Shown: positions 11,641 to 23,551, numbered from the stretch's first letter. The stretch is DNA of 64,000 nucleotides from Limnanthes douglasii subsp. nivea (GCA_036936605.1 JAUPFV010000001.1:319264250-319328249), one strand, 5' to 3'. Translations and numbers: made by a program. Notes: generated from the letters alone by a model not told the origin.

Positions 11641-11910
11641 TTTCACCTTGGATAATCTCTTACAAAACATATAAAATAAATGAATTAATCAAATCCGGAA
11701 ATCGAATTTCAGAAGGTCATTTCGTCATTATGATGATAAAAGTTTATGTCATTTTGCCATGGTCTTGGCGGGATTTGAACACATTCTACCATGGTCTTAA
11801 CAGAATTTGAACATATTTTGCCAAGACGATGGTGCCATTGTGTTATACATCATCATCTTGGCGGAATTTATCATCTTTTTTGCTAGAATGATGATGACGA
11901 ACACCGTTTC

Positions 11911-12689
11911 AGCGCCATCAACAGGCGCAATCTGAGGAACATGTTTTTTCTATTGCGACCTTTTTTTTAGAACTTGAAAAATAATCTTTTTTGGATTTTA
12001 TTGATTTTAATAAGTCATATGAAGTAAAATGTTATAGGTTTAAAAAAATTTTATGTTATAAAACTTTACAGAGTAAATAGTAACATAAAATGTAAATAAA
12101 TAAATACTTTATAACTTCAAAATATTTTAATCAACAATAATTTTATAAGTATTAAAAATCTAAAAATATTAATTTACAAAATGATTTTGACTTTTATTTC
12201 AGTGATTACAAAAAATATTCATCAACAACTCACAATTATGAATGATGTTTACTAAAGCAATATGTATAGTTTCATTAAAACTTATTAGGCACAAATGTAA
12301 TAACTAAGTAAAGTGATTCCTAAAAAAATCAGTTTATAGGTTTGGTCTTTCAATTTATTATAAAGGTTTGAATTGTTTTTTAAGATTAAATTATTTATTT
12401 ATTTTAAGAAACCGATTTTTTTAGAGTAGTTTGTTTTGGGTTGATAGCGGTAATGTTGTATTTTTTTTCTTCTAGTTGTTGTTCAAAAGATGAGTCTACT
12501 AATAGTAAAAATATTGCAACAGTGCATCTCGGGACCCAATCCACTATAAGTTTTTAATGTATATTTCTTATTGAAATATGTGTGGTTGAACGACCTAATA
12601 AGACAAAAAATATCACGATCTATCATTACGAATAGCATCACGATCATGCTCGTGTGGAGATTAAAATTTGATTAAGTAACGCTGACTTC
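11911..12689. other. AT-rich intergenic stretch
   Basis: No gene or clear repeat was seen. Long A/T runs dominate 12000-12420. Confidence 0.5.
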
Positions 12690-15600
12690 ATTATTTGAAA
12701 AATGATTCATTTTTGGAATTATGCCACCAATCACTTCTCTCATCGTCTAGGTGAGATATGGATTATTTGGAACCCGAGAGTATTTTTCATTTCCATTCTC
12801 TTATATTCCTTTCAATTTATTTACGACAAAGTTTATAGTCTTAATTCGTATGTCCCTTTCTTCCTTACGACTATCGATGCTTATAATGATGACTTCGGAC
12901 GTCATCTTTTATGGGTTGACCTGGAGTGTTTCTCGACTTCATAAAATATCCATTCCTGGGTTTCCATTGAGAACTTCAACACTATTTGTAATCCCGACGA
13001 ATATAATGGCTCGTTCATTTAGGGTGAGATTGACGAATTCAATCATTGTTGTTATATATGCAAGTTGAGTGATATTTGCTTGTTTGGTTTCTAATTCATT
13101 TAGTTCAATAAAAATACCTTAAACCCCACACCATATAGAATTGATCGACTCCTTATTAATAGTTAATGGGATGATTCATTCTATATGTCTCATTTCCTAT
13201 TATGGGCATCCTACTTCTTCAAATCGTTCTATTGTTATTCTTAATCTCGGCACCCCAATGCCTCGTAACAAAAAACCTTTCAATTTTTTAATATGTGGCA
13301 GTCCCCCCTTTCATACAACCAGTTGGTGCTTTATTCTTGGAACCTTCCGGTCTCTGCTCATGGTATAAGAATGGTTTTCCATAAGTTCACTAGGCTTTTA
13401 TTTTCCTTCCGGGACCTTAATCACAAGGAGTATATCGATATTAGTTCAAGGTTGTATGATATCCAAAACCACATTATTTCAGACCAAACTCATTTATCTA
13501 TTGATCCATTGAATCCTCCATTGGTCTCTACCGAGATTGTGGCATCTTTTTTCTATATCTCTTTCCTTCGTGTCGATGAATATTTCTATAAACATAGATT
13601 TCGCTCAAACTTGGAGATCATAACACACAAAAATTCATAATAGTATCATAAATCGTATCTTGATAAATAAAGTTATCTCAATATATAATAGTAGCAATGA
13701 CCTTGTCATTTCCCCAAACAAGGTGGTGAGCGTCTTAATCAACTATTTTCCCAACCTTCTAGGCTCTAGGTATCTCTGGGTTATCTTAGACTAGTTAGAA
13801 TATATTCTTATTTTTTAAAAATTTAATTTCTAGGATAAGTCTTTGATGGTTCGTTATGTAATTGGCACACAAATTAAAAATATTTTATGGTATTGATCAC
13901 GATAAATCCTTGGGGCCCAATTACTTCAATGCGGGTTTCTTCAAGCATTCTTGAAATATCATCGGTAGATATATTTACGATAATATCTTTATGTCTTTAA
14001 TAATTGTTGTCCTGAGCCATCGTGGAAGGCCACCATCATTTCCCTTATCATTTAGAAAGAGTCCTGATCATTGTCTGAGGATGTCAGGCCAACTACATGT
14101 TGCAATGTGGTTTACAAGATGATTTCCAAGATTTTGGTTGACAAGATCAATGGTTATCTCAATGGGTTTTCATGGTTAGTCACAATATTACAGACAACAT
14201 CCTCTGCTCCCAAGAGCTCCTAAAGGGTTATTACATTAATTGTAAGGGGCTGAGGGTCACTCTTAAAATTGAGATGCTAAAGGTTTTTTTATAATGTTTG
14301 GTGGAATCTTATTCTAGACATCTTGGTTGCCATGAATTTCTCTCACCAAAACTATTAATGTTAACGGAGACCCTCACGGGTATTTTAATGGCAGAACGGG
14401 TCTAAGACAATGTGATCCTTTGTTTAATTTCTTATTCAACTTGGTCATACAAGTTCTCTCTAGTTTACTCAAAGAGAAAAGTAATGATACTAACTTTCAC
14501 TTCCATTAGAAGTGTCGTAAGCTTAAAATTATCAACATTTGCTTCACAGACAATATGAATGATTTTCTGCCGCAGTGAAATCAACTTCCTCAACCTCATC
14601 AATGATGGTCTTAATGAATTCATTGATCTCTAAGGTCTTAACGTTATCCCCAAAAAGAGACACATCTTCGTCTCTAAGATTAACCTCTCGCTAAGATCAA
14701 ATTTGATCAATATATTTGGTTTCAATGTTGGTTTTTCCTCGGTTAAATATCTTGGAGTCTATTATACCACGGGTTGACTTACCCATAACGACTTTCGGCC
14801 CATTCTGGATAAAATTACTATCTGTATTGCCTTAGGGACTTCCAAGAATCTCTGTTATGCAGGTATACTTCAGATCGTCAAATAAGTGATTTTTGCGGGA
14901 TAGAGTTCTTGAAGAACTCTCCCAATATATTTGTCGTTTTCTTTGGTCTTGTCATGATACGAAGGTTATGAGTGCGAAATTATCTTGGTCTACTGTTACC
15001 TTGTTTTTGTCATAGGGTAACCTCAATATTATATACCTAAAAACCTGAAATCAGGGGACCGACTTTAAACACTAAAGGTTCGATGTTACTAAAAACAAAA
15101 AACTCTATCTGGTGTTACTGGATTAACTCTGAGAAAATTAAAGACGGAGATTTCTGATCTTTAAAGATCGACTCTTCTCTCTCATGAACTTGGAGGAGAA
15201 TTTTAAGCATTTGGATTTTGGTTTGTATGTTGTACAAGGTGACGATCGATAATGAGGAGAACACCTCATTCTAGTATGATCATTGGCTAACTCATACTTC
15301 TCTAGTAAACCATGACATGAATAATATTACCCATGACTCAATGCTTAACAAGGATATCAAATTTTCAAACATTATCCACGATGGACTTTGGAACGAACCA
15401 TCTCATATTAAATCTACAAGTGCTAGAAATCACAGAAATCTCTGCGAGATCAACAACCTCATACCCCCCCCCCCCCAACCTTCACTATAATTATGTCTAT
15501 TACTGGATTTTTAAGATAGGGATCACTAAATTCACAATTAAAGAGACTTATATTGTTATTATTACACTCATCTCATGTGTCGGATGCGTCAGATTAGTAT

Positions 15601-16110
15601 GATATAGATTTAATATCCTCATAACTCCTTCATCTTTTGGTTTGTTATTGAAGATAAAATTTTCGCCCGTGACAAGCTTCTGAGTTGGGGGTTAAATTCC
15701 CCAATACTATGTCTTATGCAACTTTGACCCTGAACCTTTGAGTCATATCTTATAATGACTGCAACTTCACTTAGAGTATATGAGACTTTGCTAACTCCAA
15801 AACTGGGTTCACTATAAATTCATATAATTGACCTTCATGGTTTAGCGAGATGTCAAACTAGCATTCCTCTCGTCGATTCCACATTCAACGTTCTTGTTTT
15901 GGAGAGATTATTTACCACGTCTTCCAAGAGCAGAATGCTAGAATATTTGGCTTCTCCCACCCTTCATATTTCTTTACGGTTTTGTACCGTATGCTCTCAT
16001 GCCTTAAATTCAGATTCCTCGATATCAAAATTTCCAAACCAATGTAACTTTTTTTCTAACTCATTTTTATTGTTCATGTTGTTTGTATCCTCTTTTCTCT
16101 TATAATTTTG
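12690..16110 (+). mobile_element. L1-type LINE, decayed but nearly full EN-RT length
   Basis: Broken plus-strand frames cover the endonuclease (EIWIIWNPRVFF and DAYNDDFGRHLLWVDLECFS near 12755-12935). Next come the linker (FNMWQSPLSYN, FHKFTRLLFSFRDLNHKEY near 13290-13440), the RT start (VYKMISKILVDKING near 14115), the central RT (near 14370-14560) and the C-terminal region (WRDYLPRLPRAE near 15900). The endonuclease nicks target DNA and the RT copies LINE RNA into the nick. Dozens of stops and several frameshifts exist. A run of 13 C residues lies at 15464-15476. ORF1 was not found upstream, so the copy is 5'-truncated. The 3' end may extend to about 16260. Confidence 0.75.
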
Positions 16111-16549
16111 TTGTAGTGGATGTCCGCTGGTTTTTGCCGATAGATTCGGTTATTATTGCATTTGTTCTCTTCTTTTGGTCCTACAAACCTTTTTACTAAG
16201 AGTTTTTGTCCATAATATTTTAAGACGTTATTAATAATTGGTGTTACATCAAGGGGAAAAGGCCCAGTCAATTGAAAGAATAATAAGGCTATTGAAATTA
16301 GCTTTATGAGTTGGAGGGAATTTTAGAACGAAAATGAAATTGAACATTAAAAGTGGCCACCTTTGAAACTTTAAGTCGCTTCCACCTTTCATTTTTCACC
16401 TATTACCAGCAATTTTCATGGGTATAATTTGATATATTCTTAAGAAGAGAGAAATCATTTCTTTTGTAGAGATAGAGTTTTCATGAAGATCTGATAAATC
16501 CATAGGCACATAGGGCACTGATTTTGGGAAAAGTTCAGACAACAATACC

Positions 16550-18373
16550 ATGTAATCTTCAAGCTTTAGAACTGAATCACTTATTTTCTATTCTTATATA
16601 GTCGGTTCCAAGACTTTCGAGGAGAATTATGCCTCTAAGACCATTAGGAATTTGGGCTAAATTGTATTATCTATTTCTTCCAACCCTTACTGTATTTTTG
16701 GATATCCAATCCGCTACTACATTTTATTCACAATATATATGGATAATTTTCATTGATGAAGATATAAGAGATATGCAGCATTTCATTATAAGATCAAGAA
16801 ACCATGGTGATTTTCCTCCGAGTATCATTTCAGTTAAAATCGTAGAGTCAATTTTGATATCCAGTAATTCTATACTTTTAAATTTGCAGATAAGGAGCCC
16901 ATCAAGTAGAGCTCGACATTCAACTATAATAGGAGACTGTTCCCCGTATAATCTACCATATCCAGCAATTAGGTTGCCATTCTGGTCTCGAATTAATCCT
17001 CATCCACTAGCTTCACTTGTATAGCTACATGCACCATGTGAATTAAGTTTGTATCTTTTAGTTTTTGGATGAATATATTTGAGAGATAGAGCCATTCTTG
17101 GTTTATCCAAGTGATTAACACAACCTAGATTAAATGCAATGCTAGAATCTTTTCCCTAGTGAGACCTTTTGAGCTGTCTCGCATTGTCCACTCTAGAAAT
17201 AATATGAATGACTTGATGAATCATATTATTAGCATTAACATGATGGTCCTTATGCTTCTTCATATTTCTAGAATTCCAGATTACCCAGGATATGATACAA
17301 GAGAGAATCATCTTATATGATTATCCTTGTTTGAGGACCAAACCCAAGTCCTAATCATGTTTATAAAGGACATGGTTCTGTTGATTATTATTCTGAACAT
17401 AGAAGTAAAGAAAAACCAAGTATCTCACGCTTTAGAACATTGAATAAACATATGGTTAATAGTCTCTGAATTACCATAGTGTTGACATTTTGAGGCCATC
17501 TGAAAAGTTTTCTTTTGAAAAACAGAATCTGTAGGCAACCAGTTATAAATGGTTCTCCAAACCAGGAATGAGAATTTCCTAGGTGTGATTGGATTCTAGA
17601 TATTTTTAAAAAGATTAGATTTATTATGCTTCACTCTAATAGCTTCCCATGTGCTTCCAGTTTTGAATAATCCAAATGTAGAAGGAGACTATTTAATGAA
17701 GTCTTTAGCTAACCTTATATTTATCTTTTTGATTTAGTCTATGGTAGTAGTTGAAAAAATCTTCAATGTTAGCAGTTATCCATTTCCCATTAGCATTCAT
17801 TTATCATCATCAGTTATAATCTTAGGAATCAAGTTGAAAAGATCTTATTCTTCTTTAGGATCATGAGTTTCAATCATTAATTTCTTAAAGTAGTTTTCAT
17901 CAGATGATCCTATAACATTAGGATCTTTAATCCAAGTAGAACCATCCTAAATTCTATTAATGTTGTTTTTATTTCCTTTTTTTTTATAAAATTATGAAAG
18001 GAAGCTGTATTTCTGTCAGAATCTTTAAGTCTATTAGAATTAACCTTTGTCCTCAGTAGCTGTCCTCTATAGCCAAAAGCTCTAAGTGGTTTGTTTTAGC
18101 AATTTCCAGAAGTCTTTTATATTCAGGAGAAATAGAATTTTGATAGTTGATTTCTTTGAAGTTTAGTTCATCTTCAATTTACTTCAGAGAGTAAAAAACA
18201 TCCCCGAAGATGTTTTTATTCCAGTCTTTAAGCTCATAAATTAAAATTTTCAACTTACACCACAAATATGAGTAGTATTTCCAGTCATTTCCTCACCCAA
18301 GTTCTTTTTACCATGTTTAGAAAGTCATAATGTTTGAACCACATGTTAAGGAATCTGAATAATGATTTGTATT
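16550..18373 (-). mobile_element. Chimeric LINE, 3' part (linker, zinc-binding, RNase H)
   Basis: Read on the minus strand from 18373 this holds the EN-RT linker (GSTWIKDPNVIGSSDENYFK near 17930). A direct jump follows to the RT zinc-binding domain (FSFLVWRTIYNWLPTDSVFQ near 17560, then ETINHMFIQCS near 17450). An RNase H-like region comes next (AGYGRLYGEQSPIIVECRAL near 16930, then NVVADWISKNTV near 16700). The catalytic RT is missing. The linker duplicates 28760-29330. This RNase H-bearing LINE family differs from the plus-strand LINEs. Stops throughout show that it is dead. Confidence 0.65.
18369..18373. repeat. Target-site duplication GTATT (left)
   Basis: The five bases before the left LTR equal the five after the right LTR (28527-28531). 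A 5-bp duplication is typical of Ty3/gypsy integration and shows a single, intact insertion event. Confidence 0.85.
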
Positions 18374-18741
18374 TGGTTTGGTTTATTTTGGGCTGGGGGT
18401 AATTTGGTAAAGACGTTTGTGAAGTTTAGAGTGTTTGGTGTTTAGTCTGGAGAGTAGTGAGATAATTAAGCAGCCTGCTTGTATTAAATGTTGATCACCC
18501 CTATTAATGAGAGTGGTTAGGGTATTTATACTCTTAATTCATGATCCATGGGCTTACGGGTCAAGTTATGAAACTGGGTCAAGTTTAAGGACCCATTTGT
18601 TGTTTAAGTAGATTAGCAAATAGCTTAGTCAAAAGGTGTTTTACTTTTATCCTGTCTGGATTTTTTAGTGGTGTGTCATTGTCCGAATTACCCTTGTCCA
18701 GATTATGCAATGGGTTGTGGTTGAAGTTTCTGAACTCATCA
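18374..18741 (-). repeat. Left LTR (element 3' LTR)
   Basis: On the plus strand it starts TGGTTTGG and ends CTCATCA. It is 368 bp and aligns end to end with 28174-28526. It has about 15 extra bases near 18690 (acccttgtcc region) relative to the other LTR. Confidence 0.9.
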
Positions 18742-18756
18742 GTAGCCCCTTTTTAG
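18742..18756 (-). other. Polypurine tract
   Basis: In element sense the bases directly before the 3' LTR read aaaaaggggctac, a purine-rich primer for plus-strand DNA synthesis. Its place fixes the element's orientation as minus. Confidence 0.75.
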
Positions 18757-18931
18757 GCCTTGCCAAATATCTTTGGTAGAGCTAAAAAATACACTAAGCT
18801 CGTCTCAATTTTATCTGATCTGCCCATGCGGTTCGTACCATGAAGTTTGCTTTTAACATCAACTTAGTTCGAAGTTTGTAAGAACTGGTTTCTCTTTCCA
18901 GAATTCTAAGAATTTTCTTCTTGGACCGTGG

Positions 18932-19110
18932 GACACGTGTCGATATTTGGTTCGACCTACCATCCGTTATTTTTCATAGAACGACGTGCCCACTAAGGCT
19001 AGAAAGTTACCTAGGCCTTTGATTCTTCACACGTTTGCGCAACCTTTAATCATTGCAAAACCCTCTTCAACTTCTCCTAGGTAACAGTTACTTTTTACTG
19101 TTATATAAAT
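18932..19110 (+). promoter_or_regulatory. Probable promoter of the antisense gene
   Basis: The TATA-like TATATAAAT lies at 19102-19110, about 90 bases before the ATG at 19199 and correctly placed for a start near 19135. A perfect 10-bp palindrome, GACACGTGTC, at 18932-18941 contains a G-box CACGTG, which binds bZIP and bHLH factors in plants. Whether it acts as a promoter is inference. Confidence 0.45.
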
Positions 19111-19198
19111 TCTCTTTCACTATTTCATTGTCTTCCACACTCAAAGCTTTTTTAGAGAGATTTCCATTTTTACCTTCAAATTGTTCTTGAGAGATTTT

Positions 19199-22078
19199 AT
19201 GTTCACGACCAGAAACGCACTAGTTAAAGACGGCTGGTTAAATTTATCAGAGTTAGAAAGAGCTAAAAATATAGAAAGAGAGAATCGCATTGTTATCGGC
19301 CTTCCAGTTCCTCCAAGTGAGAAAACCAGTCAACCAACACAAAACGCCGATCAAGGGTCTTCTTCTTCCAAAACCCCTAGGCCCAGACCGCTCTAATTTC
19401 AGCCAAACCTTTCACCCTTTCCCTCAGGCTCTTTTGTTCAAGAGTCTCAACCTTCTGTGCCTAAAGAAAAAACTGTTTCAAGTATCAAAAAACCTTCCCC
19501 CTTCATTCTTATGGATTCTGATGCTGAGAAGTCTCCGGAGAAGATAACCCCTCGCCGGACGACCCGCTGAACTAAAACTCAATCCACACCTTCATTTCCA
19601 AAGCCCTCCGGATCGAAGGTATTTAAAGCATCCCCAAGGGACAAACCCTCTGGATCCCAACCTCAACCGGACACCAGGCCTTTAGAGGCAACAAGTGCTC
19701 AACCATCTGAACAGCCTTCGATGCCAGAAACTAACCCCCCCTCCCTTCATTTAAGGAAACTGATAAACCTTCTATAGTGATGGAAGACATAATGGAAGAT
19801 AGTATTGGTGAGGCTCCCTTTGAAACTGAAGCATCAGGTCAAGCGGGGGATGCTGCTTCTGATAAGTAGGGAAAAAGCAAGGTTAAAGTCTGTATGACTC
19901 ATCCGGACTTGCTTCCGGAGTGCCTAGAGGGCAAGGTAGGCCCTTGCTTCAAACATGTTAGTGTCAAGTACATGTTGGCCTTACAAAACTTAAATTACAT
20001 CTATACCCATACTGTTGAGTTGGGTCGAATCCGGACAAAATGAGGGATTTCAAAGTCAGTGAAGGTAAGGATACATATCACTTCGGAGACTCCCATGGAC
20101 TGCAAGCTTAACGAGGTGGTGATTTTCACTGAAGTGCTGAACTGGGACTTCGGTTCCCATTGGACCCAGAAATTGTCAGGTACTTCCACTTAGTTAAACT
20201 CTACCATAGCCAGCTAAGCCCCAATGCTTGGTATTCTCTCATTGCTTGCATCATGGCATCAAGGTTGTCAAAAATCCCATTTCCGATGGAGCAGTTTGCT
20301 GCTGTGGAAAGCTTGTGCAAGAATCATCAGATTCCATTCTACCATCACAATATGAGGAACAACTTCAAAGTGGTGGACGACTTGCTGGAGTCCAAAAAGA
20401 ACTGGAGGACACAATTTCTGTTTTCAGTAGGACATGGGAGAACGGAAAGAAGATTAAGGCCAACACCAATCCTAGCATGTTGACTAGCAGGTGGAAAAGT
20501 ACTGGTAAGTTCCTTTCCTCTCTTTGTCTTTCGTGTTTTTTTTAAAATTATAAGTGTTTCCATTCTAATTTACTTGTTTTAACTTTTTAGTGCTACCAAA
20601 GGAGTTCACCGGACACTTGGAGGAAGGGCAGAAAACCTATGCAAAACCCAACGCATGGGTACGGAGCAATGGGGGAATGCCTTCCACAACTGCTTCATAT
20701 CGAGCAATCTTGTGAGGTCCCATCTGTGAAACACCACAGGCAGGATAGACCTCGCATGGGAAGAGCTGACTACCCTTCCTCCTCGTGGTGTAATTATCAA
20801 AAGGACAGAGGCCAAGGATGGCAAATTGTTCTTACACTCCAAAGCAAAGGCGGCCAGCAAGATGAAAAATAAGAAAAAAAAAGCTGCAACATAGTTAGGT
20901 CAAGCAGCCGCAGAAGGGACTGGTTCGGGGAACCAAGGGAGAATTGATGCTGACCTGCTCAAGGTAGTAGAGGCTGAGACCGTGAAGGAGGTTGGAGAGT
21001 GGCAGAACCTATCAAAGCCTCCTAAGAAGGACATAAAATGGAGGGTTAACAACGATGAGAAAGATGCTAAGAAGAAGAAGGTCACCATGTGATAAGAAAT
21101 AATTCTTCGCCCTTCGGAGATCCAACCTCCACTAGCCCCTGTTGTTCCCACCTTGCAAGAGAAAATCCCAATAGATTTGCAGTCCATAGAGATTTTCGGG
21201 GGATGGAATGAAGAAGTGGACATTAGTGCCCTTCAAGACATTAATTTGTACTTCAATGATTCTGAGAAGGATGACTTCGTAGGTCCTTACCGCCCCTCCA
21301 GCTCTACCAATATGGTGACCTTTAATGGTAAGTCCTTCTCTGTTTTCGGAAAACATGACGTCCTGAGCCACTCCCTCTTTGGACATATCCAGTCCATAAT
21401 TGATCTAGACAGGCATGTGAAAAGCCAGACCAATCTCATCAACTCTCTCACCTCTGACAAGCAATCTCTGTCAATCAACCTCTTAAATGCTAACAATGCA
21501 TAGAGGAGCTGAAGAAAGAGATGAAGGCATTGAAGAAGGATAATGACTCATCAAGTAAGTTAGCCACATCAGAGGCTGCCAGGACTAAGTTCTAGACTAA
21601 GTATTCTAACTTAGAAAAAAACTTTATAATGCTGAAAGAGGAAGTGCGGACCAAGGATGATGCAATTCAAAACTTATCCGATGAGAAGGCTAAGTTGGAG
21701 AGCTCTGTTTCAGAACTGATCAAGGAGAAAGAAGACTTAAAGAACCAGCAGGAGCAAGCTATCCAAGCAGGTATTGATAAATATACCAATGAGGTGATAG
21801 ATTCCTTGGAGAAAAGAGATGATCAAATCAAGTCCGACATAGTGCTACTTCTCAATGAGACTTTTCCGAAGAGGACCCTTGGTCCCTTATGGAAATATGT
21901 GGAATACGAGGACCTCCCAGTTCACACTGTGGCAGATGGTGACAAGCATAACTACTCCAGTGGAATAGATTCCACTACTAATGATGAAGAGGGAATTGGT
22001 GAGAGTTCGAGTGTCGAACTCAAAAGTCCTAAAAAAGGTAATCGTGATGAAGGAACATCCGAACGGAACAAGCCCTAA
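19199..22078 (+). pseudogene. Antisense extra gene of the Tat element (Transposase_28-like), broken
   Basis: The gene runs opposite to gag-pol between integrase and the 3' LTR. The ATG at 19199 starts MFTTRNALVKDGWLNLSELE. A Ser/Pro-rich stretch follows with in-frame TAA (19394) and TGA (about 19568) and a frameshift near a C-run at 19735. From about 20040 to 20500, frames give TSETPMDCKLNEVVIF, FPLDPEIVRYF and LSPNAWYSLIACI, matching the 'TP...EV...E....G.RFPLHPF' and 'L.PN.W' features of the plant family Pfam calls putative gypsy-type transposon (Transposase_28). An intron probably occupies 20505-20590. The C-terminal 21490-22078 is a lysine/glutamate-rich coiled coil (SELIKEKEDLKNQQEQ) ending in an acidic tail. 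Its function is unknown. Such antisense ORFs are reported in Tat/Retand elements. Confidence 0.65.
20505..20590 (+). other. Probable 86-bp intron in the antisense gene
   Basis: A consensus donor GTAAGT at 20505-20510 and a T-rich tract ending tttttag at 20584-20590 bound an 86-bp AT-rich segment. Coding-like sequence resumes at 20591 (LPKEFTGHLEEGQ). Because splicing works on the plus strand, the intron would survive only if this strand is transcribed separately from the element's genomic RNA. Confidence 0.55.
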
Positions 22079-22105
22079 GGTCTTATATTATTTTTTGTAC
22101 TTTTG

Positions 22106-22182
22106 AATAAATAAAGTCCTTGGATGGCCAAGGCATATTTTGTAATGTTTAAACACCTAAAGTCCTTGGATGGCCAAGGCAT
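22106..22182 (+). terminator. Polyadenylation region of the antisense gene with a duplicated 24-mer
   Basis: Overlapping AATAAA signals at 22106-22115 lie 28 bases after the stop codon. A perfect 24-bp direct repeat follows at 22113-22136 and 22159-22182. Each copy holds the small palindrome CCTTGG-atgg-CCAAGG. The signal and position fit a plant 3' end; use of the site is inferred. Confidence 0.5.
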
Positions 22183-22642
22183 GTTTTACTTTCCTGTTCG
22201 GTTCAAGTCCGGATAGGTTTAATCTATCAAACCTTTTTTTATTTAATACTTTCTTTCCTTTAAACTTTTCATGGCCAATGTTTAAGTAGCCCCTAGCATT
22301 TCCGAAATATTATAGTGAGAGTGTTTAATATCTCCGATAACATGTATTTAATAGTCATCACTTAACCTGGTTTGTCCGATCTACTAAAGATCCAAGGTGT
22401 TGAACAAATGATTTTTACTTGAATTGAATTGTAATAAAACCACTCTGAATGTTTTAAGAAGGCATCACATATTATTAAATAAAAAATCGGACACCTCATT
22501 AAAACCTCCCCGCGCCACCATGGTAAGAACGAGTATGCCCCATAATATTTACATTGATATCTAACAAGTAAATATTTACACACAAATTTTATTCTAAATA
22601 TAACTTGAGATGTTCAATATTCCATAGGTGCTTCAAAACTCT

Positions 22643-23551
22643 TCATTCTTTGTCCTGAAGCCTATATGTCCCATTCTTAAGTTTTTCAGAGACCTCATAG
22701 GGGCCTTCCCAGTTCGGAGCCAGCTTACCGAACTGCTTCTCCTTGGTGTGTAAGAATTTTTTTCTCAAAACTCTATCTCCTAGTTGAAAATCTATTCTCT
22801 TAACCTTGGAAGCAAACTTGCTCCTCATCAAGCCTTGGTAGTGGGTTGTTCTCAAGTGAGCTTTAACCATTCTTTCTTCAATTAAGTCTAGCCGATTCCT
22901 AATTGTTATCTCATTAGCTTGTTCGGAATAGTTATAGACCTTGTATGACAGTAGGGTAGCTTCAATGGGGGTAATGGCATCCATCTCATACACCAAAGCA
23001 AAAGGAGACTCCTGTGTAGCAGCCCGGGGAGTAGTTCGGTATGCCCACAATACTTCTTGCAGATAGTTTGGCCACTTCCTTACTGCTCATTCTAGATTCT
23101 TTTTTAATCTGGATAAATTAGTCATGTTGGCAACTTCAACTTGGCCATTTGGTTGTGGGTGGAAAGGAGAAGAAAAACAATGCTGAATTCCCCTAGAAGA
23201 ACATAAATTCTCCATATCATTGTTATCAAACTGTGGCCCATTGTCTGTGGTAATATTTTGAGGAATCCCAAACCTACAACATATATTGGATATGATAAAT
23301 TTAATGACAGCCTTCGAAGTGGTTCCTGCCAAAGAATCTGCCTCTATCCATTTTGAGAAGTAATCAATAGCAAGTATAATAGTTCTGCACCCCCCGGATG
23401 CCATAAGCAGAGGTCCAACTAAATCCAATCCCCAACGAGCAAAATTTATTGGCTCAGAAATAGACTTCATAGGTACTGCAGGCACATGAATTTTATTGCC
23501 ATACCTTTGACATGAATCACATTTCTTTACCATTTCTTTAGCATCTTCCAT
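22643..23551 (-). pseudogene. Integrase of the Tat element
   Basis: Two frames, 23551-23087 and 23050-22643, joined by a frameshift or stop near 23090. The first has the tail of the zinc-binding domain (KKCDSCQRYG). The catalytic core follows with its three acidic residues in place: D in GLDLVGPL, D in TTDNGPQF, E in NGQVEVAN. The second carries AYRTTPRAATQESPFALVY and the C-terminal LGDRVLRK / LAPNWEGPYEV motifs typical of gypsy integrases. The enzyme inserts the cDNA into the genome. It is followed after about 560 bases by the end of the convergent antisense gene. Confidence 0.85.

Larger units (their letters stand above)
6334..11910 (-). mobile_element. Decayed Mutator-like element (MULE) with PMD and MURA frames
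   Basis: The unit is defined by a minus-strand MURA-type transposase with an OTU-like tail (9080-11640) and a plus-strand plant-mobile-domain frame (7026-7703). The outer limits are inferred from a weak inverted match. On the left, 6334-6384 contains gtgttc...taatttccgccaa. The reverse complement of 11858-11910 contains gtgttc...taaattccgccaa. No 9-bp target duplication was found, so the ends are uncertain. PMD proteins are known to be associated with plant transposable elements; that both frames belong to one element is inference. Confidence 0.5.

Noticed and set aside
15464..15476. Run of 13 C residues inside the second LINE
   Set aside because: Most likely slippage or assembly noise in a dead LINE; no structure around it.
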